Positions 23,411 through 36,327 of a stretch of DNA of 64,000 nt are shown piece by piece; the first letter of the stretch is position 1; each line of letters begins with the position of its first letter. The notes below the pieces were generated by a model. The model searched no databases, was not told the DNA's origin, and was given only the letters and a program-made list of their open reading frames with translations. The position numbers and the translations under genes are program-made. Source of the DNA: Osedax fenrisi (lineage: Eukaryota; Annelida; Polychaeta; Sabellida; Siboglinidae); assembly GCA_964019155.1 (NCBI GenBank), contig OZ025239.1, positions 8,346,763 to 8,410,762 on the forward strand. Reading direction: 5' to 3'.

Positions 23411-26400
23411 CTATTCACATTTTTAAAAACGTGTTGCGGTCGCCCCCAAAAAAGATGTGGATCGACGACATCGAAGAATAGACCAGTGAAAGTCGTGGCG
23501 AAACTGAACTGATGGCACAACGCGAAGGGAGGAATCGTGAATATTTGTTTGAAGGTGATGCGCGGCTACCCGGGCTATCGAGGTATTCACGTTTTAAGTT
23601 AACATATACAATTGATTGTAAGGATTTATCCTTGATAATACCACTACGGATAGAGGACATCCGCTCACTATCTCTGCAATGGTTACCTTTTGTACTCCCA
23701 GCTAGATACTTTTCAGTGGTATATTTAATTATATTTCAATGATTTCAATCTTTGCATGAAAGATATCGGAGATATATATTTATTTGCGAAATAAAATGCA
23801 ATTATATTTTTTAATTCGTATTTCTATATAAATATTTTATTAAAACATACAAATTATTTATAAATTAGGTTCGAATTGAACGACGTTTTTCTATATTATT
23901 TATGTCGACATTTCAAAGAATATAATATTTAATAAATTAAATTCCGAATAATCATATTGTAATTATTGATTTAAAAATAGTTTTAACATTGATTTTTGTA
24001 TCAAATTTATACTACATGAAGGACCATGATAAGATAAAATCACTCTAGTAAAAAATTAAAGTTTCACAAAGTATGAATTAGCAGATGTCCTGTCCTTAAT
24101 ATCAGTAAGGTAATTCTTTATAATTTGTTTTTGAATTTCTATTGATTCTAATTTCTATTGCTCAAGAATCCCTTTGTTATATTAACCTTTTTTTTAAATT
24201 TTACGTTATGTTATATTCGATTATATATTAATATTTCAGTAAAAATATGTTTAGAAATATATTTTTTTATTATTTTTAAACAATTTTCACAAATAATAAT
24301 ATTCATAATGATTTTTTATAATTTAATATAATATAATACCTATATATATAAGGTGATTATAGGGTTTTATAACACCTTTCACAAAATATATTTAATGGGC
24401 AACAACAACAGAAAATATTTATATTATTGTGAAGCCCTTTAGAAGAAAACATATAAATATCATTGTAAATTTACAGAAAAAAAAATTATTATAATTCGCA
24501 TCATAAATATTATTATTATATTACAATATTATTTTGAAATAAAGTTTGAATAAAAAATAACAATGAATTTTTATTATTTTCATCCTGGAAAAATAATGTG
24601 TACTAACTTTTGTTTGTAATATATAATAAAGAATACAATTTCAAATAAGGAAGGATTTATTGAGAAACTAAGATAAATTTGAAAAGAAGACATTTATTTT
24701 GTTGTTGTAAAAATGACAATTATAATGTTGTGTACAATTGAAAAGCCTTCAATTCAATATATCTTTAATTTAATTTATTTTTAGAATAATATCTTTGTAT
24801 ATTTTAATATATAAACCCAGATAAGTTAAACTGATGTTTTTATGAGTTTTGTATATAACTAAACTTATAAAATACACCTTCAAAACATATAATAAAACTT
24901 ATTTATCATATTTCATTAATTAATATTTCTACATCAGTTATTCAAATTAAATTTATAGGTTGATTATTTTTTCTATTTATAATGATTGTATACATCAAAG
25001 ATAATCATATATATATATACATAAGTGATAAAATTGTTCAAGCTATATAGATATATATATATATAGAGCTGTATAATATCAATATTAATACGAATTATTA
25101 TTATAATAGCAATGATTTTGCAAAGCAAAGATATGTTAATTGTATATATTTACTTAAAACAAATTTTAATAATTTCTTTTTTTAATAAATATTAATTTTT
25201 TTTTAATAATTTCAATATATAATTTGCAAAGTATTGTTATATAATACTTTAGAATATTACAAAATACATATCATTTTACATTGAAAATGGATCTATTGAT
25301 TTTTTATATTTATCGAATATTGCTGTATATTTTAAGAAAAATAGTTCTAATTATAAAATAATGTTATATTCTTAAAACCAACACTAAATTAAATATTTAT
25401 TGTATTAAAAAAGTACTTAACTTTTCATTTATAATAGTAATATATTTTTCAAATTGACATGTAAACATATATAAACTAAAAATAGAATTAAAATAAATAG
25501 TTTTCAGTATATGTGGGGCAATTGTTCATTAATTTCACAAACTCACTAGAGTGACTTATCTTTCCTTCGGAAAATATTTGATAATAGTAGGGGAACGTGG
25601 TGAGAACAGGTAGGAGACCTGAATACACCAGAATAAAATAATATTTATACTATATCAAGAATTATAAAAATCATAAAAAGTAAAGAGTTTATGTGAAGAT
25701 TTTAAACCATAGTATAAAATTTAGAAAATATTTTCTAGAATTTTATTTATTTGAAAAGCAGCCATTTTAGAAGTAATTTTACATCCAAAAAGTAAATTAA
25801 AATAGTATATAATTCAATATTTATTTATTATAGGAATAAATTAAGCTTATATGGTATATTTACTATGACATTAATTAATAATATATAGAACATTTTTATA
25901 AATATTAACAACATTTTTTAATAATTTTAAAAAATAACTGAAAACGGAGACTTGAACCACCAAAAATGGAAAAAGTTGAACAATTATTTATAAAATATTC
26001 TAATTTTTTATAAAATATAATCTATATATATATATACATAGTGACAAACTAAAGGTGAGACGAGGGAATATGTCCTCCTAAATATTTGTATGGAAAAATG
26101 TCGATTTTATATTTATTAACCAGTTCCAACGAGCACATATATGGGTGGTAACATTCATTTTATCGATACAATAATATAAAATCATTTGAATTAATATTAA
26201 TTACACTTTATTATTTAATAATTATGTGTATACATTAAACCAATTGAAATATATTAATGTAATTAGGTATATAATGAAATGTAACGTACATTTTATTATA
26301 TTTTTACAAATTATCATTTACTAACAATATATATAAAAAGTGCGTAATGAATACGATTGTTAGCTCTGTCGACAATTTACCAATAAAGTTCTAATTTTTC

Positions 26401-26570
26401 ATTCCAGATATAGATTATTTTGAAATCGATACAAATATATTGTTAAGATTGTCTGTACATGATTGTACACGAACGAAAAGGCAACAAAGTATCGTACATT
26501 TCGTTATTGACGACTTCGTTAAAGTTGATGACTATATTTCAACTAATACATGTCAATAATAAAATACGTC

Positions 26571-26675
26571 TTGTTTTTGTTATTTTTATTTGGTGGAGTC
26601 CTTTCATCTCATCCAGGAACTTAAATGAAGTTTTCACTTATAACCATATATGGCTCTAATGTCCCTTCGAAGCCG
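26571..26675 (-). mobile_element. SINE A, copy 3 (5'-truncated)
   Basis: The reverse complement holds the last 100 bases of the SINE body (GGCTTCGAAGGGACATTAGA, TTATAAGTGAAAACTTCATT) and the tail ATAAAAATAACAAAAACAAG. The head is missing, as in incomplete reverse transcription. Confidence 0.85.
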
Positions 26676-27325
26676 GGTGTTGTTTGTTGCTTGTTTGATT
26701 CGATAATTTAAATAAGATTTTATCTTTAGATTTAGAAATAAATTAAAGATGCTAGTGTCTCCCCAAATAAAGGTACGCACATAAGACATTCCTAAATAAG
26801 CCATTATTTAATTTTTTAACTTTTCAATACAAATATTTCTGACAAAATTTAGAAAAAAAAATGTATCCTATTTATTAATTATTATCAATGATTTTGCGAA
26901 GCAGAGATATTGCGCTCTAATTTAACTGCGAAATTAATGAAAAATGCCCCGCCTATATTACAAACTAAATATTCTAATTATATTTTTAGATTACATTTAT
27001 TTGCATGTAAATTTTAAAAATATATCACTATTATAAAAAAAACGTTGTACATGTACATTTTTAATAAAATACAAATTGTATGTATAGTGAATATTTGAAT
27101 AATATAACCAAGGATATGACCTTAATATAACATTAATTTTATAATAAGAATTATTTTTTATAAAAAATACAGCCATATTCAAGAAACATGATAAATGAAT
27201 AGGTATAAAATTTTCAATGTAAAATTATATATATTTTGTAACATATATATATAAAAACATATGTTTAATGTAATCTACTTGAATAATTAGCTTTTGAAAT
27301 TATTTAAACCGTAGTATATAACCGC

Positions 27326-27645
27326 CACCTATATTTCAAAATAATCAGAATTAAAATATATTTCACGTAAATAGATAGATACTATAGTGACATATCGTTG
27401 ACCTTCTAGTGACATATATTTGACCTACTAGTGACATATCTTTGACCTACTAGTGACATATCTTTGAACTACTAGTGACATATCTTTGACCTACTAGTGA
27501 CATATCTTTGACCTACTAGTGACATATATTTGACCTACTAGTGACATATATTTGACCTACTAGTGACATATCTTTGACCTACTAGTGACATATCGTTGAC
27601 CTACTAGTGACATATATTTGACCTACTAGTGACTTATCTTTGCTT
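27326..27645 (+). mobile_element. Dispersed family D, copy with internal minisatellite
   Basis: Begins CCGCCACCTATATTTC and ends TTATCTTTGCTTCGTAAGAT, like the ends of 10681 and 52601. Most of the interior is replaced by 22-bp tandem repeats (next entry). Confidence 0.6.
27386..27643. repeat. 22-bp minisatellite, 11 units plus a partial
   Basis: Unit AGTGACATATCTTTGACCTA plus CT, exactly 22 bases. Variants alternate at one or two positions (CGTTG, ATTTG, CTTTG). The last unit runs directly into the family D terminal motif. There are no spacers, so it is not a CRISPR array. Confidence 0.95.
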
Positions 27646-28894
27646 CGTAAGATCCTAGTTATAATATACTAAACATGTTTAATGTCTAAAATAATGTTTA
27701 ATTTTAGATATATTAAATTTTTTATAAACATTTTTTTCACCACTCCCCTAAAGAGTGATTATATTTTCCAGATCATACTCTAACGGGGTAGATTCTATAG
27801 CTATGATTTTCAGGAGATTATTTTGGTAATATAAGTATATTTTAGTTCAATATTGGTGATACGTTAAAAAAAATAATAATTTTTAATAACAAAATCTCGA
27901 AAGTTCGCTACTCCTATGTAATTATGTAATTGTATTTTTTATGTTTATAAACAAGGACATTTATTTGAATTTTGTCAATTTTATTTTATCGTAATGGATC
28001 TATATAATAATGAGTATTTTTCTTAAATACTCTATTCTTCTAATAGATAACATTAATATATAATAAATATTATCTATAGAATCCCTAATTACAATATTAA
28101 TTCTTGGATAATTAATTTAAACAATAAAATAAAATTTATATATATATATAGGCCTATTAATTTTCTATTAGGTCAATTTGACTATTTATTAAAATTATAA
28201 ATAGCTACTTTTTTAATTTATAATAGTTGTACACTAAAATATAACATCTTAAGATGCATGCATGTTCTACAGTAGAAACAAAATCTTAAAATCGTAAAGG
28301 TACCAAATCCACAGAAAAAACAGAAATTTATTAATGATTTTAAACAAAATTAAAGAAATTTCATGGTAGTTATAATTTTTTTAAACAAATTGTTATATAT
28401 AGGGATTAATGAATTGGTTTTATATTATATATAATATAAAGTTATCAAATATAATGATTCTATGAAAAAGAATGAGAGGTCAACAAAAATTGTGGAAAAT
28501 CCTATAAATTAAAAAAAAATCCTAGAATTAAAATTATTTGTGTTATGCATTTGATATTATTCATAGGAACTATACACATTAAACATATTCTGAAATATTC
28601 ATGATTGTAGCTTAATTATAAATTTTAAAAATATACATGTTTATTTTGTTGTTGGTATTTCTTACCTATTCCCATATTAATTCCCATGTTAAATGTTACC
28701 AGGAAGACGCTGGCTCAATATTGACCCAAATTAAAACAAAATTGTGTGGGTATTTCAAATACATATATTTAAATTTACACCATTTGAAGTTCGAATCCAT
28801 AATCTATAACATGTTTAAAATCACTCTTTGCTCCCCTAGCATATGGAGGTATATATACACTAAAGAAACATTCATTACATCGATTAGGTATATA

Positions 28895-28898
28895 ATAT

Positions 28899-28944
<46 letters not shown>
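28895..28944. repeat. (TA)n microsatellite
   Basis: About 40 bp of TA. The preceding plus-strand frame from 28637 ends in the tract and has no recognisable domain. Confidence 0.9.
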
Positions 28945-28945
<1 letters not shown>

Positions 28946-29309
28946 TGATAATCACAATATATCTATGATATAATATTATAGATGTATGGGTGTGCAGACT
29001 ACATGTAGTCGTTAAGTTCATACAGTTTACTTTGTTATAATTATTGAACTAAATTAATTCATGAAACGGCGCAATCTTTTCACGGAACTCGGAGATAGGA
29101 TGCCGTTTTACATCTCACAGCAGGTGGTGGCATACGTCAATGTAATTACATAGTTAAAAAACGAATAGAAATTTAGAAATCAAAAGTAATATTACTACGT
29201 AATACATTGTTTACATTAATGAATAATTACATTTCTATAATATTTCCTATATATATAGTATTGTATGTTATTAATAAATAACACCTATTATATACCTAGT
29301 AAGTATGTA

Positions 29310-29464
29310 TAGGGGCGCTGGAATGTATGTAGGGGGACCAACCAATCAAAATAAAATGTGTGGTAAAAGTGGGGGGGAGGGACCAACACATAGGAGATCC
29401 CCTAGATTTTGAAATGGGGGGGGGGACATACCCCCCCCGTCCCCCCTATTGCAGCGCCCCTAAG
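29310..29464. mobile_element. hAT-type MITE, copy 2, with exact 8-bp TSD
   Basis: TIRs TAGGGGCGCTG and CAGCGCCCCTA are exact. It is flanked by AGTATGTA on both sides (29302-29309 and 29465-29472). The interior shares AATCAAAATAAA, AAAGTGGGGGGGAGGGACCA and CCCCTAGATTTT with copy 1 at 14987. Confidence 0.95.
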
Positions 29465-29995
29465 TATGTAATATTATTATGCTGTGCGAATTAGATATAT
29501 ATTACATAACTATTGTGATATCCCTTTATTTCCTGAGAAAAGTATACTCAAATATAGAAAAGTACAACTAATACCTCTACAGAATACAATGGACAATGGG
29601 TCGTACAGTATGACTCATCATACACAGAATTGTATCTATTGTGAAATAGTGGTAGGATATACATGTTCAAATAAAATCTATAAACAAATTATAATGTAAT
29701 ACATTAGTAGGATGTATACAGCTATATCTATAGCTTACACACATACATAACACATTCACACACATTCACACACATGTACACACATACACACACACACACA
29801 TATTTATATATATATATAATAAATCTCAATCTCTTTGTGAAATATGTCAATTACATAGATCTATAATATATCATTGATACGACCTATTTACATCACTCTT
29901 CACTTGATATAAACAAGCGTCGACACGTGACCGCCACGACACGTGACCTACACGACACGTGACCGATGTTATATATAGGTGACCTTTGGGTTTAC

Positions 29996-30199
29996 TGCAG
30001 TTTCCGATATATCCGTTCCACTGGCCGCGAGAATCGCACACTATGGTCCAGCTCTCCTCCGAGTTGTTACAGCGCACGATTGCGTGCGTATCTCCGGACC
30101 ACGCCCCTGTCGCCGGGTTATTATCGCCGGGCCACGCCTCCTTTTTGTCCTTCTCGAGCCACGCCCCTAACGGCAGCGCTAACTGTCGACAGCCGAACG
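29996..30199 (-). CDS. CUB-sushi membrane protein: CCP/sushi domain exon
   Basis: Acceptor TTTCCTTCTTCCGTTCGCAG; donor GTAAAC. The 204-bp exon is symmetric (phase 1-1), the usual layout for one sushi domain per exon. The frame runs FGCRQLALPLGAWLEKDKKE, later HAIVRCNNSEESWTIVCDSR, then GQWNGYIGNC. Four cysteines are spaced about 39, 10 and 12 residues apart, with the GQWNG...C hallmark of the CCP C-terminus. The first inter-cysteine loop is somewhat long and W/G/N-rich. CCP domains are extracellular and mostly bind proteins. Plus-strand frames over these bases are shadows. Confidence 0.9.
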
Positions 30200-30828
30200 C
30201 TGCGAACGGAAGAAGGAAACGCTATAGTGGCGAACCAGTAATGCATTGTGTCACGACTACAATGCCTATTATGCAATAAGTTAGCGTACGGGAGCCGGGA
30301 AATAGCATTACCAGTCGGGGGGAGGAGGGAAGCACTAGCCTATCCATCATCTCTCCCTCTCCCATCCTCTGGCGAGTGGTATCAATAATACTAATAACTA
30401 CGGAACAGCGCCCTCTATACTATCGCTATAATTCACGTTGTAATGGCGGTGTCTAGGAGTGTAGTCTAGTGGGGAATTCACATGCGTGCGTGTGTGCGTG
30501 TGGGTGTGGGACCCCACACTGTGGGTGCGACTTTGGGCATTTTGGGTGGGGTGTGAGTGTAGTTTTTATTAGGTAACACTAACTAATTCTATAGAATAGT
30601 AACCTGTCATATTATATGACGCGTACTAAACAATGACGTCAACTATTCAATTTATTATATAATATTATTTCACTACAATATGCCGTATATTATCTTAATT
30701 CAATAATCAACACTGCGTTAAATATAATATATATATATACTCATAATACAACTTTACTTCAAAATTACCTCTGTAATAACGTATTATTAGATATTATTTA
30801 ATTCGTGTACATAAATCTATAACATATA

Positions 30829-31784
30829 GGGGAAACTCTCATATTACCGACACCTAAATGACTATTTATAATAACTTATTCACTATATTTATTTGAAATT
30901 GTGTAACTTTGGTTACTATTACGGTAATAAATAATTGTATTATTTAATTTTTTATATAATCATATTACCAAGAATAAATAGGGTGGTCGGTAATTGGATA
31001 CATGTACCTAATACCAAGACCTAATATAACCTCTGGTATTAGGAGGTCTTGCTAATGCCGACCCCTTTCTCTAATTAGTGATATAAATACGTGTGGTGGA
31101 AATAACTGTGGTATTATAGTATCCACTATAAATATAATATATAAGTAGATTTAATCGGTTATAAAACTCACTCTGGTACGGGGTTTTATATCATTGAAAT
31201 TAAATTGTAATATGCATTGTAAATTTATAAGTGACAATTTAAAGTGACATTTCTATATTAAACTTTAAATTAACTGACTATGAATATAACTACATATATT
31301 AAAGAAGCATTGTTATAAGATACAATGATTCTTATAAGAATATATATATATATATATATATATATTACTATTTAGTTATATATATCCTACTATTTATATT
31401 ACTATATTACTATTTACAAAAAATGTCAACGTAAAACACTGATTTATTTTGATTGGATATTATAAATTACATGGTGTCGGTATTAGGGTAATTTAGGGGG
31501 TCGGTAATAATAAAATCATATGGGTTTCTATAATTAAGATTTACTTATACAAATTATAATATTTATATATTGTTTAGTAAAATTAAATTAATCTACAATA
31601 TTGTGCATATGATTACGTTTTATTTTAATTAATAAAGTATTTACAATAATTAAAAAATAGTTATTATTCAAATATTTAAAAAGTAAAACCATAATATTAT
31701 ATTTTATCAAATACAAATTGTAGGATTGAATATTTTGAAAAACAAAATACTTATTCATATTTACCATTACATTACAAACAGTTC

Positions 31785-31830
<46 letters not shown>

Positions 31831-31900
31831 GTTTGATATATCATAGTCACTGATCTACGATAGGCTGTCGGTATATAGGGAGGGTCGGTAATTGGATTCT
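30829..31900. mobile_element. GGGGAAA-type element 2 (right end not found)
   Basis: Starts TA-GGGGAAACTCTC, like the element at 36738. It contains repeated, partly inverted copies of GGTCGGTAAT (near 30843, 30985, 31056, 31476, 31500, 31868, 31885). No open frame. The right-hand inverted terminus is missing or decayed, so the boundary is approximate. Confidence 0.45.
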
Positions 31901-32064
31901 TTCTTATGTATGCTCTAAATATGAGGGTAAAATGTATTATAAAAATGAGAATAATGCAAATATGAATGTAAAATTAATAATGTATACTTATTACATACAA
32001 TGTATATCATACACGTGTATCTAGTATACACACGTTAGTCACGTTTACGAGTTAGTACGGGATA

Positions 32065-32307
32065 TCCAGCAAACAGTAATAACCGCATAATAGCAGCATA
32101 ATATACTTTTAAAATTAATAGCAGCATAATATTAGCATAATAGACTTTAAATAGCAGCATAACAGCAGCATAATAGCATGACAAATTAATAGCAGCATAA
32201 TATACATTTAATAGCAACATAATAGCAGCATAATAGCACAATGTAAACATTGTAGGCTATTATATATGCTGTTATGCTGCTATTAGCGGCTATTACTGTT
32301 TGCTGGG
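32065..32307. mobile_element. Foldback MITE, copy 1 (AATAGCAGCATAATAGC family)
   Basis: Ends CCAGCAAACAGTAATA and TATTACTGTTTGCTGG are inverted repeats. Between them are many units of ATAGCAGCATAATAGC in one orientation, changing to the complement near the right end. Related to 59724-60291. Confidence 0.8.
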
Positions 32308-32672
32308 TAGTATACTACTCTCGTATACGAGATAGTAGCCCTGGCGGATGATTATATGTAGAGGAATTATCGAACATCGTATTATCCATAGACATCGGGG
32401 CGAACGTGTGGCTCCTCCATGTCGGCGGTATTATCCTATAGAGAACTAAAGAGCGGGGTGCGATTCGCACACGCGCGCGCGCACACACTCATCACGTGAT
32501 TACTGCGTCTCGCTACGCATGCGCTCCCGTCCTGTCCTCCTTTGTTTATTATAATTTACCAGTATATCTTGTTCTTATGAACGCGATGAAATCTGGCCGC
32601 ATCGAAGTAACCATAGCAACTAGATACACAGTATAAATATACCATATACATTATGATTAACACATATTCAAT

Positions 32673-32722
<50 letters not shown>

Positions 32723-33067
32723 CAATACAACATACCGTCCATACTGTCCATAAAGTGACCACTGTGGCTATCGCATACAGTAACAGTTAGCTAAGTATGT
32801 GTATATCCCCAGTGGAATTCAACACACACACACACGCGGGCCATATCACACAACCTATACGTTACATAGGCCGATCATAATACACGTGTGTTGTCACGTG
32901 TTATCTATTGGTATCCGGTCTTATATCCGGTCTTGTATTAATATACTACAAAGTTAATATAGGAGATGCGTATACAAATTAATAAATTACTTTAAAGTAC
33001 ATTATGTATATATTATTATCTAACAAATATATCAACCACATATGTTGCAGTAAATCTTTGCATAAAC

Positions 33068-33106
<39 letters not shown>

Positions 33107-33479
33107 ATATATCCCCTATACTATGCTTTACATAAGCTATAAAGTATATGTGTATAATACATTATATTTGTCTATCTATGATATATACAAGTGAGCATAC
33201 TTCAGTGATTTAGCCTTCACAGTAGTGCACTGACCAGTGGTCACTCATCTGGTCAGTGTATACCCGCACACCCGCACACGTGTGCGCTCACACACACACT
33301 CTCGCACACACACAGAGTGGGCGGTGGACACGATTGTCAAGGTGGTTTTATGAACGGTATTAATTATTTAATATAAGTACAGCCCGGATACATATCGTGC
33401 AAGGACACGAGTGATGGACATACAATATACAGGCGCCGAGCGAGCCACTCGGGGATTAGCATGGGACAGCCGATAGATC

Positions 33480-33796
<317 letters not shown>

Positions 33797-34646
33797 ATCA
33801 TTTCCCTTTCCCTATAGCTGAATCTGCACTATTAAATATAATCGCATAGGGAAGACAAGTAATTATTGGTGCGAGTATATAATAATATGACGGTGAAAAG
33901 TCCAGTAATCATCAAGTATCGATTCCATAGTGAGTATAACTACTAGTTATTAACTAGTCAAATATAATAGTTATACAACACGCCGCTTGGGGTATACGCC
34001 GTCTAGTACATCCGGTTGCCATGCGCGTTTACTAGTTTACCAGGTAAGGTTATTTCATTAACCAGGGGGCGTATAAGACCCCTGGTATATATGCCCCCCA
34101 CCCCCCCCCCCCCCGATAGGTAAATGCCTACCCCTGCCCAGATTGTATTCGTATACAGCATATACGATGTGGCATCTTTATGCACGTATTAGCAATACCT
34201 ATAGGTATTACCTAGTATACTATATAAATAAATGTATTCTAAAGTGGCCCGGAACTGACCCAGTTAATCATATAGGATATTATAACTAATTGCTTGTGTT
34301 TACACTACAATACTTAGATATACTTAGATTCGGTAGGTGATGATCTACCACCGCAGCGAGTCATATTACAACTATAGTTCGGTGACTATGGTGAAACATT
34401 TCGAAATATGTAAGCATACACAGTTAAAAAGGATGATTTTCTAGACTGATATTTACTGAAGAAAACCATCTGGTATGCGAGAACAAATATGTATTTAAAA
34501 CCATATAAATGGTATACTATTTCTTTCTAATGAAGGAAATAGCGGTGTGAAAAGATATACAAATGTCGACGTAAACATAATATAAGCAAAGCCCGGGCTT
34601 CGATATAACCGGGGAAATATATATAGTATACCGTATACGGTTCTAA

Positions 34647-34689
<43 letters not shown>

Positions 34690-34792
34690 TAGGGTAGTTA
34701 AGCAATTGTCAACACCGCCTATACATTTAACGACACATCTAGGCGGCCATCTTATGAGGAGGGACCACGTGAACAATAGGGGTTTTAAAAAG

Positions 34793-34910
34793 TGGGGCTA
34801 AGTGAGGGGCTAAGTGAGGAGCTAAGTGAGGGGCTAAGTGAGGGGCTAAGTGAGGGGCTAAGTGAGGGGCTAAGTGAGGGGCTAAGTGAGGGGCTAAGTG
34901 AGGAACTATG
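34793..34910. repeat. 12-bp minisatellite AGGGGCTAAGTG, about 10 units
   Basis: Regular 12-base units with rare variants (GGAGCTAAG, GGAACTATG). The core GGGGCTAAGT is the reverse complement of ACTTAGCCCC in the array at 18768-18966. Confidence 0.95.
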
Positions 34911-35191
34911 TGTGTGACTAAAACGTAGTGTAGTGTAGGTTCAATGTGTTATGTGTTGTTATCAATATCGAGGGTTAGCGTTACGTATACACCGGGCCTA
35001 TGAACCAGATAACAATGCGGGTAACTATAGGTACTTATAAGTTAGTTACCGCAATAAACTAAACATAATGCTGCACTGTAACTTACATTAGTTGTTATTG
35101 AATGAAACAAAGAATACACGCGCGTAATACCGAACACGTGTGTGCGCGTGTGTGCGGTGTGTGGTTGTGCGCGTGTGTGGGTGCGGGTTAC

Positions 35192-35375
35192 GTAACAAAC
35201 CCCTGAATGCGATGACGTAACGTATCCCGGCAGCGGCGGCACCCGGAGAAGAGGAGGATGAGGAGGAGGAGGAGGAGGCTGAAGAAAGGCTGATGTTCAC
35301 CACGTGACCCGTAGAAACGTACCTCGTGACTGCTGGCGGCGATCGAGCGCACCATTGTAGACTATGCATAGTGGT
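35192..35375 (-). CDS. CUB-sushi membrane protein: CUB domain, C-terminal part
   Basis: Strong acceptor (CACACACACACACCTCTAG). The frame TTMHSLQWCARSPPAVTRYV continues STGHVVNISLSSAS, a serine run, and AAGIRYVIAFRG. This is the last third of a CUB domain: the fourth cysteine (WCARSPP), the S-T-G-x-x-V-x-I strand and the GIRYVIAF end strand. A polyserine loop (TCC repeats) with PGAAAA sits between the last strands. Phase 0 at the start fits 36474. The donor GTAACC leaves phase 1, as the sushi exon needs; GTTTGT nine bases earlier would also be phase 1. Confidence 0.82.
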
Positions 35376-35503
35376 CTAGAGGTGTGTGTGTGTTGGTGTG
35401 AGGGGGGGTCAAGCGGGGCATTATAGACTATGCAATGTGGTCTAGAGGTGTGTGTGTGTGTGTGTGTGTGTGTTGGTATGAGAGGGGTGGGTCAAGCGGA
35501 GCA
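35350..35503. repeat. 66-bp tandem duplication covering the CUB exon acceptor
   Basis: GACTATGCATAGTGGTCTAG at 35360 recurs as GACTATGCAATGTGGTCTAG 66 bases later, followed in both by GAGGTGTGTGTG tracts and GTCAAGCGG. The outer copy duplicates the exon's first codons and its acceptor, but has a stop in frame. Confidence 0.85.
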
Positions 35504-35685
35504 TTGCGTTCGCATCCAATACGTGTGTTTATTATTGTCTAGTGTTGATGAGGTGCTAGACTTTTAAACAATGGAAGCCATGCCCCCATTCCCTAATAGA
35601 CATTAAATCTGAGCCAAGCTCAAATTATCGGATTGATAATCGGGGATAACATTACATTGCGACTCTACAGGGTACCTCTATATAC

Positions 35686-35705
35686 CTATAGGGGTACCCC
35701 TATAG
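35686..35705. repeat. Perfect 20-bp palindrome CTATAGGGGTACCCCTATAG
   Basis: Exactly self-complementary with no loop. It lies in the intron between the CUB exons. The minus-strand frame across 35678-35893 has no recognisable domain. Confidence 0.9.
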
Positions 35706-36005
35706 TGTATAATATAGCATGATTTATAGATATCAATTAAAAAGTCTAGTAAACATCGAGCGCGGCCAACGTTGGCTGTATATCGGCCGATGGTAATGCT
35801 TGAATCCTCAGCCCACCTTCCGCTATATAATACGTTGTTATACATGCGGGTGATTCCGTGGGTATGTTCGCGCATGTCTAGGTTTGAATACATACTAATA
35901 TTAGTAATAAATAGTAGGCTATTGTGTATAACTAAACTTGTAATTTCTCCCCTCGAATGCTAATTCTTAAAACATGCACCGATGTATATACAGTGTATTT
36001 ACATC

Positions 36006-36080
36006 GTACATTATACATTGTACACTGTATTGTACAGTGTCAATTGTACAGTGTACAATGTACAGTATACAATGTACACT
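36006..36080. repeat. Clustered TGTACA/ACAGTGTACA inverted repeats
   Basis: CATTGTACACTGTAT, TGTACAGTGTACAATG and CAATGTACACT follow each other, so several alternative hairpins can form. Confidence 0.8.
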
Positions 36081-36284
36081 CTACGTACACAAAATATACG
36101 TATGCGAGAATATCAATGAAATCCGCCATCTATTCTATTTGCCTGCGTATTCATGCGTATGTTAATATGCGTTCGCTAATTCGTTTATCCTTGAACCCTC
36201 GCCGCCACCCACCACCCCACCCACCCCCTAAACATCCGGTCACATAATCACTGTCCAATCGTCTTCGCAAGTGTATACACCTCA

Positions 36285-36327
<43 letters not shown>

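Larger units (their letters stand above)
23053..29995 (-). other. Intron between sushi and transmembrane exons (6.9 kb)
   Basis: Contains SINE A copies at 23127 and 26571, family D with its 22-bp minisatellite at 27326, a hAT MITE at 29310, and partial family D ends near 25110, 25560 and 26890. The rest is AT-rich without an exon I can support. Confidence 0.65.

Noticed and set aside
27386..27643. CRISPR-like array
   Set aside because: Repeats are contiguous 22-bp units without spacers, in a eukaryotic intron.
29966..30279. Plus-strand frames opposite the sushi exon
   Set aside because: Shadows of the GC-rich minus-strand CCP exon; no domain content.
35678..35893. 71-residue minus-strand frame between CUB exons
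   Set aside because: No domain similarity, ends in a palindrome, and the CUB domain is complete without it.
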